Shown here: positions 54,547 through 62,285 of the stretch, piece after piece
Layout of the letters: every line of letters begins with the position of its first letter
How positions within the stretch are numbered: the stretch's first letter is position 1
DNA from: an uncultured Clostridia bacterium
GTDB taxonomy: Bacteria; Bacillota; Clostridia; Lachnospirales; Lachnospiraceae
Direction of reading: 5' to 3'
Assembly (NCBI GenBank): GCA_946403295.1
Contig: CAMIZL010000002.1
Location: 62,001-126,000, forward strand
Length of the DNA: 64,000 bases
Translations under genes and position numbers: made by a program
Notes under the pieces: generated by a model
The model's input: only the letters and a program-made list of their open reading frames with translations
The model's database searches: none
Told to the model about the DNA's origin: nothing

Positions 54547-56697
54547 TTACATACCAATACTACCACGAAAATACATTTTGTTATATAATTCACACCGTGA
54601 AATCAGTTCTTCATGTTTTCCGCAATCGATTATCCTGCCCTTATCCATTACGTATATCCTGTCAGAGTCTATTATGGTAGACAGTCGGTGTGCGATTATT
54701 ATTCGCGTACAACCTTTTTTTGACAAATATGCTGAAATCCTTTCCTCATTGATCGTGTCCAACGAGCTGGTTGCCTCGTCAAACACCAGTATTCTGGGTT
54801 TGTTTACCAACGCTCTTGCAATAAGGATTCTCTGCCTCTGTCCCCCGGACAGATTCTGCCCAAGGTCAGATATCACAGTATGATACTTCATAGGCAGGTT
54901 CTCAATTTCTTCACTGATGCATGCCACTTGCGCAGCTTCAGAGACAAGAGACTTATCAGTTTCTTCGTTTCCGAGCAAAATGTTATCAAGAATGCTTTTA
55001 TTAAACAGCATACCATCTTGAGGTACGATTCCCATTTGCCTCAGCAAGGCCTTTTTTTCATATTCGGTAAAATCCAATCCATCAATATATACTTTTCCCT
55101 CCGTCGGTTGGAACAAACCCACCATTATCTTTCCAAGCGTACTTTTACCCGAGCCCGAAGGTCCGACTATTGCGATCTTTTCTCCCGCTCCTATTTCCAT
55201 ATCTATATCACGAAGAACGGTCTGTGAATTCTTGCTGTATGAAAAGGAGATGCCCTTAAGGCTGATACTCCCTTCAATCTTCTTAAGTACTTTTCCGTCC
55301 TCGCGCGGAAGCTCTTTCTCCCATATTTCATTAACCCTCTTCACAAATGAACCGGCAACCAAAAATTGAGTAAAACTTCCATATACCGACGCGATAAAAC
55401 GGAAAAACATTTGCGATATTGTCTGGAATGCTATTGCTTCACCTAACGATATTCGGTTGTTGACATAAAGAAAGATACCGATCAGAAGCACAAAAACCGG
55501 AGCAAACATTTGAATTGATTCCGTCACGATTGATTGCATATAGGAATAACGTATTCTTGTCACAAATCTCTTCATCGCCGTCAAAAAAACGGAATGCCAA
55601 TTCTTATATACTTCATCTTCAAGGCCGGCCATCTTAACCGATGAAACCGCTGTGATCGCTTCAACCTGTCTGCTGTACGATTTTGATTTTTCCACGTTTT
55701 CAATATCCACCGATTCCTGCAGCCTGGGATATACAAATGAAATCAGGGCGAACTCCAGTATCGCAATTATTATCGATGCTCCGGCCAGGAAAAGAGACTT
55801 GTTAAACATATATACACATACAATTACAATTGACCCTATATCTATAATTCCCGACACAACCTGCGTGGAAAGCAGTTCTTTTATAGCGGTGGTACAATTC
55901 AGCCTGTACAGAATATCACCGGCCGATCTCAGTTCAAAATAACTGTAAGGTAACTTTAAAAGTTTTTTGAATGTATCAGCCTCTATCTTCTCGGACAAAT
56001 ATATATTAAGCGTAATGATCTTCATTGCTCTGAGTATTGAAATCAAAACATAGGACAAAAAAACAATTCCCAAACTTACAATATATTTTGCCGACGAACC
56101 ATATTCGCTATTTAAAGCAACCCCATCTATTACATCCTGAACCAAATTGGGCAGATAAAATGTTATGGCATAAACCATGCACATAGCGCACAGTATTATC
56201 CCCAGAAGCGCCTTTTTATGCAGCAATGATTTTATAATATATCGCCAAGGATGTTCATTACTCCTTTTTTGCCTGACAAAATGCTCATTAGGATACGGCA
56301 ATGCGACATACAACGAAAAACCGTCACAAAATTCTTCAAAAGACATCTTCAGCCTGCCCTTTGCCGGGTCCATTACATCAACTGTTTTGTTAGTGATTTT
56401 TTCCACTATGACAAAATGATTTTCCTCCCAAAAGGCGATAAATGGTATTTGGGGTTCTAATAAACTGTTGATGTTTGATATCTTATATATTTTGGTGTCT
56501 ATATTTTTGCTGACCAGATAATCTCTTATCTGTATTATCGACATCCCGTCTCGTCCGACATCAAGCTCACTCTGAAGATCACTGACCGATTCTTTACTCT
56601 TATAGAAGTTCAGGATCGCCGTGCAACAGCATAGCCCACATTCCGTTTGAGTCAACTGTTTGATAACAGGTACATGTCTTTTAGATTTCGTTTTCAT
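54547..56697 (-). CDS. lanT: Peptidase-containing ABC transporter, LanT-like (copy 1)
   Basis: Exporter that cuts the double-glycine leader and exports the mature peptide; 716 residues. The N-terminal C39 peptidase has the catalytic Cys in TQTECGLCCC (near 17-20), His in ENHFVIVEK and Asp in VMDPAKG. The membrane domain runs from about 150 to 440. The ATPase has Walker A GPSGSGKSTLGKIM and signature LSGGQRQRILIARAL with FDEATSSLD. It starts 12 bases after the lanM1 stop (AAAGGG near the ATG; a GTG three bases earlier is possible). A second LanT lies upstream. Confidence 0.93.
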   Translation of the reverse strand: MKTKSKRHVPVIKQLTQTECGLCCCTAILNFYKSKESVSDLQSELDVGRDGMSIIQIRDYLVSKNIDTKIYKISNINSLLEPQIPFIAFWEENHFVIVEKITNKTVDVMDPAKGRLKMSFEEFCDGFSLYVALPYPNEHFVRQKRSNEHPWRYIIKSLLHKKALLGIILCAMCMVYAITFYLPNLVQDVIDGVALNSEYGSSAKYIVSLGIVFLSYVLISILRAMKIITLNIYLSEKIEADTFKKLLKLPYSYFELRSAGDILYRLNCTTAIKELLSTQVVSGIIDIGSIVIVCVYMFNKSLFLAGASIIIAILEFALISFVYPRLQESVDIENVEKSKSYSRQVEAITAVSSVKMAGLEDEVYKNWHSVFLTAMKRFVTRIRYSYMQSIVTESIQMFAPVFVLLIGIFLYVNNRISLGEAIAFQTISQMFFRFIASVYGSFTQFLVAGSFVKRVNEIWEKELPREDGKVLKKIEGSISLKGISFSYSKNSQTVLRDIDMEIGAGEKIAIVGPSGSGKSTLGKIMVGLFQPTEGKVYIDGLDFTEYEKKALLRQMGIVPQDGMLFNKSILDNILLGNEETDKSLVSEAAQVACISEEIENLPMKYHTVISDLGQNLSGGQRQRILIARALVNKPRILVFDEATSSLDTINEERISAYLSKKGCTRIIIAHRLSTIIDSDRIYVMDKGRIIDCGKHEELISRCELYNKMYFRGSIGM

Positions 56698-56708
56698 CAC
56701 CCTTTGCT

Positions 56709-59567
56709 CTATATTTCCATCCCCAAGATGGTTGGTATCTCCGGATCAATGATCCTTAAAACTTCATAAGCAATACCCGATACCCCGTTCATAAATCTCT
56801 CATCATCCATTATCTGTGGATCTCCCGTTTTAATAGGAGCATTTTTCAATTTGTTTAAGAAAAACTCTGTTTCCGTTTTTATAGCGTCATCAAGTTCGGT
56901 TTTTTTCAGATACTTATTCATTACCAATACTGCGTCGATCTGCCCTGCCACTCCGTGACAAAGCCCATAATTCTGATCATTTTCAAAGAATGTTTCCGAC
57001 AGGATCTGTTGCATCACAAAATCAATGTCATGGTTCAACATATCTATCCACTTCTCATCTGAAAACTCCACGCACCGTTCAAGGATCTCCCTGATCTTTA
57101 TTCTGGCGACCGCTATTCCTGCCGATCCGTGACACCAGTATCGAAATGAAATAAATTCTTTCGGATACCTCACATCGCGCCAACCGCCATGTTCCCTGCA
57201 AAAAAACTCATTTTCTTTTTTTATCTGTTCCATTCCCAGATCTATATACTCTTTTTTCTTCTTTTCGGCGCCATACTTAATCAAAGCCCAAGCCCACCCC
57301 GAATAACCGTGCGCAAGCCCGGTCATGGGAGTAAAACTGCCCTTTTTGATGTCATCGTACAGCTTTTCCGCAAGCATATCGATTTTTTCTTCTATCAGTC
57401 GATCATGTATCGTTTTGGCTATATCGAGCGTCATTATGATCGTTCCGGCTACTCCGACAATAACATCCTGAGCTTGGGGAGCGATATCTTCTTTGTTCAT
57501 GGTTTCATACGTTTTCAATAATATATCTAAATACTCCCTTTCCCCCGTTATTTTATACAACGTATAGGTAAGGTAAATAAATGCACCGGCGCCGTTAAAA
57601 AACGAATAATTATCTTTTGTGAATGTATTATGTAACCCCTTATATAATGCTTTCGCTGTCTCTATGTATTTTTGTTCTTTCGTATGTTGTGCAGTGTAAG
57701 CCAAAAGAAGCAAAACTCCGCCGCAATCGTACAAACTGCAATTGTTTATACTGATAAAGCAATCATCAGACGTCTGGTAATTTGTGATGAATTGACACTC
57801 GGATCTGTCGTCCGACCATATAAGGAACTCACTTATATGGTCCGCAACACCTTTCACGATCCCGATGTCGCTTTTTTCTGATAAAGTTATCCCGAGTTCT
57901 GTCTTTTTCTCCTCATCATCTGTTTTGGTCACCGACAAAGCCTTATATATGTAGTGTGTCTGCTTTTCCATATCCTTTTCACACAAACCGTTAATGTGAT
58001 CGATCAGAATATCCGCCAGGCTTTTTTCATAATAATCCTCAATTTCAACATTATTGATAACTATACTTTTTTTGTTAAACTGCTCATAAACATATGGTAC
58101 ATCCCCGTTTTTCAGTTCTTCCTTCTCCTGCTCTGCGACAAGATATAAAGGGGTTTCCGGTACTCTTCCGTTAAACAGCTTATCAAACATTACGTTTCCG
58201 GCCGCATCGCTTACCATATAGTCAGGATATGTAGATGCTTCCAATACCCTTGCAAAAACTGCAGTGGGTCGTAAAACTTGTCTGACCTTTGAGTTAACAC
58301 TCTTCAGATACTCCGTTATCTCTTTTTTGTTCTTTTGCAGAACGGTATATGCCTCTCTGAAGCCACGTATTATTTCGTTTTTGTACCATCTGATATTTAC
58401 ATTTACATCACCGTCATATACTTTGTTGTCGCAGCGATCGACTTGCGTCTCTACTCTTTCAAAATGAACGTTATCGGTTCCCTTGTCCATCAGAATACAA
58501 CTGAAAAACTTCTTTGATTGCTGTCCTTTACTCGATGATATTCCCCCATCATCAAAATCCAAAGATCCAAAAGTAGCTTTGGTTGTGATAAGCATCGTCC
58601 CCAACACCGAACAATTATAGTCGGCGAACAGGTTTTCCAGCGAACTTCTGCTACCCTTATTCCTTATAGCAGTCGTATTTTGCGACAACGTCTCCATGTC
58701 TATGACCACAGGATAATTCTTCCCACTGATAACATTTTCCCCATGCAAATCCGTGCAGATCAGTCCGTAGCTCGCTGCCAGTATCACCCCTGCGTTATAA
58801 TAGTATTCATTCAGTTCCTGATGCGTTCTTTTGTTTTCTATATATTTTTCAATATACCCCTGCCATCCGTATTCACCCCGGTCAACAGTGACGGTCGTAC
58901 CAAGGCCACAATTCAGCGCTCCCGACAAAAGACCGATCATATGATCATAAACTTTGTCAGACGCAAGTCCATGCGGTTTATATACCAATTTTGCATTTCC
59001 GAATTGTAGAATAAGTACTTTTCGTCCATGATTATGCGTATCCCCTGACGATGTCAATATCGCGTTCATGTCCGAGATATCGATGTTGAATTCGCTGCGT
59101 ATTACTTCCCGGTCGGCAAACAAACGCGTCATGCATTCTTTCCATGCGTTAACCTTATAGTCTGTTCTCTTCTCAAGTAGCGTAAACAACCTTGGATATT
59201 TTTGTTTTAATTCATTTATATAGTTTTCATCGACAAGGAGATCCATAAACGACTTATATCTTGCCTCGGGAGTTTCTCCCTCCAGTTCCTTTTTCTCGCT
59301 CTTTTGTCTTATCTCAACAACAAGTGTCCTCACAGCCAATTGAACCAGTTCCTCAACAAGCTCGTTGGCCCATCCGAGTTCAAGTTCGGACACGCATTCT
59401 GAGCTCAGACGGTTTTTGCCATTCGTGACAAGAAAGCTCTCCAAATCAGATAATCCCGTTTGGACAAACGGAACAAAAAAATCACCAAAATACCCGTACC
59501 AAATATCTTTTATCCTCTCCATCACTTTTGTTTTTCCGAATTGAATCACTTCTTTCCCGCTAACCAT
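56709..59567 (-). CDS. lanM: Class II lanthipeptide synthetase LanM (copy 1, complete)
   Basis: Bifunctional enzyme that dehydrates Ser/Thr and forms thioether rings in the precursor; 952 residues. The dehydratase half has the kinase-like motifs FGNAKLVYKPHG (189-200), YGLICTDLHGENVI (267-280) and YPVVIDMETL (285-294). The cyclase half has LAHGYSGWAWAL (751-762) and the zinc ligands Cys812 (WCHGSAG) and Cys870-His871 (LCHGVAG). GAGG precedes the ATG. It lies 117 bp after the two precursor genes, with a strong hairpin in the gap. Confidence 0.95.
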   Translation of the reverse strand: MVSGKEVIQFGKTKVMERIKDIWYGYFGDFFVPFVQTGLSDLESFLVTNGKNRLSSECVSELELGWANELVEELVQLAVRTLVVEIRQKSEKKELEGETPEARYKSFMDLLVDENYINELKQKYPRLFTLLEKRTDYKVNAWKECMTRLFADREVIRSEFNIDISDMNAILTSSGDTHNHGRKVLILQFGNAKLVYKPHGLASDKVYDHMIGLLSGALNCGLGTTVTVDRGEYGWQGYIEKYIENKRTHQELNEYYYNAGVILAASYGLICTDLHGENVISGKNYPVVIDMETLSQNTTAIRNKGSRSSLENLFADYNCSVLGTMLITTKATFGSLDFDDGGISSSKGQQSKKFFSCILMDKGTDNVHFERVETQVDRCDNKVYDGDVNVNIRWYKNEIIRGFREAYTVLQKNKKEITEYLKSVNSKVRQVLRPTAVFARVLEASTYPDYMVSDAAGNVMFDKLFNGRVPETPLYLVAEQEKEELKNGDVPYVYEQFNKKSIVINNVEIEDYYEKSLADILIDHINGLCEKDMEKQTHYIYKALSVTKTDDEEKKTELGITLSEKSDIGIVKGVADHISEFLIWSDDRSECQFITNYQTSDDCFISINNCSLYDCGGVLLLLAYTAQHTKEQKYIETAKALYKGLHNTFTKDNYSFFNGAGAFIYLTYTLYKITGEREYLDILLKTYETMNKEDIAPQAQDVIVGVAGTIIMTLDIAKTIHDRLIEEKIDMLAEKLYDDIKKGSFTPMTGLAHGYSGWAWALIKYGAEKKKKEYIDLGMEQIKKENEFFCREHGGWRDVRYPKEFISFRYWCHGSAGIAVARIKIREILERCVEFSDEKWIDMLNHDIDFVMQQILSETFFENDQNYGLCHGVAGQIDAVLVMNKYLKKTELDDAIKTETEFFLNKLKNAPIKTGDPQIMDDERFMNGVSGIAYEVLRIIDPEIPTILGMEI

Positions 59568-59609
59568 TGTGTCCTCACTGTTTTACTTATTCTTATTATT
59601 TTCCACAGC

Positions 59610-59646
59610 AAGCCGTTTGCTTTATAAAAAATAAAGCAAACGGCTT
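59610..59646 (-). other. Perfect 16-bp hairpin between precursor genes and lanM
   Basis: Arms 59610-59625 and 59631-59646 pair over all 16 bases around a 5-base loop. No T-run follows on the minus strand, so it is not a standard terminator. By analogy with other lantibiotic operons it may protect the precursor mRNA or reduce read-through into lanM. Confidence 0.85.
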
Positions 59647-59684
59647 ATGACTTTTCAGTACCTCATGTTACAAAAAGCACCTTA

Positions 59685-59864
59685 TCAGCACTTGGATGTA
59701 CATGCGGATGTAGGACATGCTGCTGCGTGTGTAGTCGCATAAACCGCTCCAATGATCGCAAGTGTAAGGCCGATAGTCGTTACGAGATCCGAACCACCAT
59801 TTACAGCGTCACCACTTAACAATTCATCGATTTCCTGTTCGGAAATAAAACCAAGATTATTCAT
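59685..59864 (-). CDS. lanA: Lanthipeptide precursor, beta-type (copy 2)
   Basis: Precursor of 59 residues. The leader (MNNLGFISEQEIDELLSGDA) is acidic and ends in VNGG, a double-glycine cut site for the C39 domain of LanT. The 35-residue core begins SDLVTTIGLT and ends CPTSACTSKC, with Cys at core positions 26, 31 and 35 and Thr/Ser donors at 20-21, 28-29 and 32-33. The CPTxxCTxxC end is typical of beta peptides such as haloduracin beta and lacticin 3147 A2. A stop TGA is followed at once by TAA. AGGAGGTAC precedes the ATG. It is 12 bp after copy 1. Confidence 0.94.
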   Translation of the reverse strand: MNNLGFISEQEIDELLSGDAVNGGSDLVTTIGLTLAIIGAVYATTHAAACPTSACTSKC

Positions 59865-59876
59865 AGTACCTCCTTA

Positions 59877-60068
59877 TCAGCACTTGCTTGTGCATGCAGA
59901 TGTAGGGCAGAAATCCATACTTACCGTCATTGCAAATGTTGTCAATGTGATTGCGACAGTAGCAAGGATTGTTCCCAGTTCAGAACCGCCATTAACGGTT
60001 TCCTGTCCTAAAAGGTTGTCAATTTCCTTCTCGGAAATGAATCCGGTCAACTCCTTGGAATTCTTCAT
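59877..60068 (-). CDS. lanA: Lanthipeptide precursor, beta-type (copy 1)
   Basis: Precursor of 63 residues from ATG 60068 (GGAGAAG upstream; the open frame reaches 60110). The leader (MKNSKELTGFISEKEIDNLL) shares the GFISExEID pattern with copy 2 and ends in VNGG. The 35-residue core begins SELGTILATV and ends CPTSACTSKC, with Cys at 26, 31 and 35. A Ser at core position 22 is four residues before Cys26, the spacing of the first conserved ring in haloduracin beta. Copy 2 has His there. The N-terminal core is hydrophobic with many Thr. Confidence 0.94.
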   Translation of the reverse strand: MKNSKELTGFISEKEIDNLLGQETVNGGSELGTILATVAITLTTFAMTVSMDFCPTSACTSKC

Positions 60069-60098
60069 GATACGCTTCTCCTTTCTTAAATAGTAACA

Positions 60099-60125
60099 AT
60101 TATATTTCAATGGCCATCAATACAA
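60099..60125 (-). promoter_or_regulatory. Candidate promoter of the precursor genes
   Basis: On the minus strand a perfect TATAAT (60104-60099) is preceded by TTGTAT with a 15-base spacer, or by AATTGT with 17. It lies between the lanT2 stop and the first precursor, where a separate strong start for precursor mRNA is expected. Confidence 0.45.
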
Positions 60126-62285
60126 TTATTCCTTAGTCATCTCTTTTGAGAGCTCAACTTCACCATATCTGTACAGTTTGTAGTACTCCCCTTTAGATTC
60201 CATCAATTCATTATGTTTTCCCTGTTCGACCAACAAACCGTCTTTTATTACAAAAATACGATCCGCATCGACTATCGTGGATAATCTGTGAGCGATGATG
60301 ATCCTTGTGCAGCCCATTTTTGAAAGGTACTCAGATATTATTCTTTCATTTACATTATCCAAACTGCTTGTTGCCTCATCGAGAACCAATATCTTTGGTT
60401 TATGTAGCAGCGCTCTTGCAAGCAGGATTCTTTGTCTTTGTCCGCCGGATAGATTCATCCCCATTTCGGAAACAAGTGTCTGATACCCCATAGGCATCGA
60501 TTCTATCTCGTCGTGAATACAGGCTATTTTTGCCACTTCCTTTACTTCTTCAAGACCATATTCGGTATTCCCAAGTATGATATTTTCAAAAATAGTATTA
60601 TTAAATAGCACCGCATCCTGCGGAACTATTCCTACCTGTCCACATATGCAATCCCTGTCATACGCCTCCAATTCAAGTCCGTCATATAAAACACTTCCCT
60701 CTGTGGGCTTATATAAACCCACAAGCAATTTACTGAGCGAGCTTTTTCCCGACCCGGATTCTCCGACGATAGCGACCTTTTCACCGGCATTTATATGTAT
60801 TGTCATATTCTGCAATACAGACTTGGATTTTTTTGTATACGAGAACGAAACATTTTTAAGTTCAACCTCCCCGTAAAGTTTCTTTTTTACTCCATCGGGA
60901 TTCACCTCATCTTCATCCGCATACCATATATCCGAAACTCTCTCCAACGTCTGAGAAGCGATCAACAATCTCGGGTATGCATTTACAAGCGTCACTCCCA
61001 ATCCAAAAAAGGTACCGGAAAGTGATTGAAATGCAATCACCTCCCCAAATGTAATTGAATTCCTATAAAACAACCAAATGCCCAAACACAGGACAAAAAT
61101 CGGAGAAAATGTCTGTAACAGTCCCGTTATCACATTGAAAAATCCCGATACAAGGATCCTGTTTTTGTAAGCCGACAGTAAGTGTTCGTACTGCTTCTCC
61201 CATTTCTTATATATTTTCTTCTCCATTCCGGAAATCTTTACCGGTAAGATCGTATAAATCGATTCTATCTGCGCAGCCTGTGATTTTGACTGTTCGTATA
61301 TTTCTCCGTTTATAGCCTGTGTCATTTTCGGCTGAAGGCATAAAATAACAATAATAATGATCGAAAAAATAATGATTGTAAAAACGGATAAGGTGACCGA
61401 CTTAAAGAACATAAATCCTACTATCGTAATCACACTTCCGACATTTACTATTCCTTCCAACAGCTGCCCGGATATCAGATCTCTGACTCCCGTCGTGCAT
61501 TGAAGACGATACAACAGATCTCCGTTTGACCTGGTTTCAAAGAACTTATACGGAAGTAACAGCAGATGTTTGAAAGTATCTGCCTCCAACTTTCTGCTCA
61601 AAAATACATTAAGTACCACAAATCGAAGTATACGAAGATTGGCGATCATAAAATAACCACCCATGATTCCCACAAGAACCCCGATAAAGAGTGATAAAAA
61701 ATCCGAATTGACTTCAGTAGCAGTTCTGTTCACTATTTTCTCGATTACAGTCGGAATCAAAAGATTAAGACCGTATGAAACCAGCATACAGATCAGGATC
61801 TGTATGATCAGTCCTTTCTTTTCAAAAATATAGCGAAATACATTTTTCCACGGATTGTACAATTTCTTCACGACCGGCTTGAAACTGTCGGTAAGCTCCG
61901 TAACCATAATCACATTTGAAAACTGTACTTTAAACTCATCTTTCTCAATCTTTCTTATCCCGTCAGCAGGATCGATCAAAACAACGCTGTCGTTCGTGAT
62001 CTTTTCTACGATCACATAGTGTTTATGCTCGACAAAAGCTATAAACGGCTGTTTGATCTTTCGTAATTCCTCAACATCTTCCACTTTATAGCTCTTAGCA
62101 TTTACACCTCTGTCATCAAACAACTGTTTCATCGCGCTGATCGACAATCCATCGCGTCCAACATCCATGCAATCCTGAAGTTCTTTTATGGATTCCTTGC
62201 TTCCATATGCACGAAGGATCATTGCGCAGCAACATAGGCCGCATTCAGTTTCTGTAACCTGTCGTATCAATGATATTTTTTTCAT
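60126..62285 (-). CDS. lanT: Peptidase-containing ABC transporter, LanT-like (copy 2)
   Basis: Second leader-cutting exporter, 719 residues. The C39 domain has Cys in TETECGLCCC (about 10-19), His in HKHYVIVEK and Asp in LIDPADG. Walker A is GESGSGKSSLSKLL, the signature LSGGQRQRILLARAL and Walker B ILVLDEATSSLD. It is a clear paralogue of copy 1 along its whole length. I use ATG 62285, which overlaps the lanM2 stop by one base (TAATG); an ATG at 62297 adds four residues. It lies 57 bp before the first precursor gene. Confidence 0.93.
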   Translation of the reverse strand: MKKISLIRQVTETECGLCCCAMILRAYGSKESIKELQDCMDVGRDGLSISAMKQLFDDRGVNAKSYKVEDVEELRKIKQPFIAFVEHKHYVIVEKITNDSVVLIDPADGIRKIEKDEFKVQFSNVIMVTELTDSFKPVVKKLYNPWKNVFRYIFEKKGLIIQILICMLVSYGLNLLIPTVIEKIVNRTATEVNSDFLSLFIGVLVGIMGGYFMIANLRILRFVVLNVFLSRKLEADTFKHLLLLPYKFFETRSNGDLLYRLQCTTGVRDLISGQLLEGIVNVGSVITIVGFMFFKSVTLSVFTIIIFSIIIIVILCLQPKMTQAINGEIYEQSKSQAAQIESIYTILPVKISGMEKKIYKKWEKQYEHLLSAYKNRILVSGFFNVITGLLQTFSPIFVLCLGIWLFYRNSITFGEVIAFQSLSGTFFGLGVTLVNAYPRLLIASQTLERVSDIWYADEDEVNPDGVKKKLYGEVELKNVSFSYTKKSKSVLQNMTIHINAGEKVAIVGESGSGKSSLSKLLVGLYKPTEGSVLYDGLELEAYDRDCICGQVGIVPQDAVLFNNTIFENIILGNTEYGLEEVKEVAKIACIHDEIESMPMGYQTLVSEMGMNLSGGQRQRILLARALLHKPKILVLDEATSSLDNVNERIISEYLSKMGCTRIIIAHRLSTIVDADRIFVIKDGLLVEQGKHNELMESKGEYYKLYRYGEVELSKEMTKE

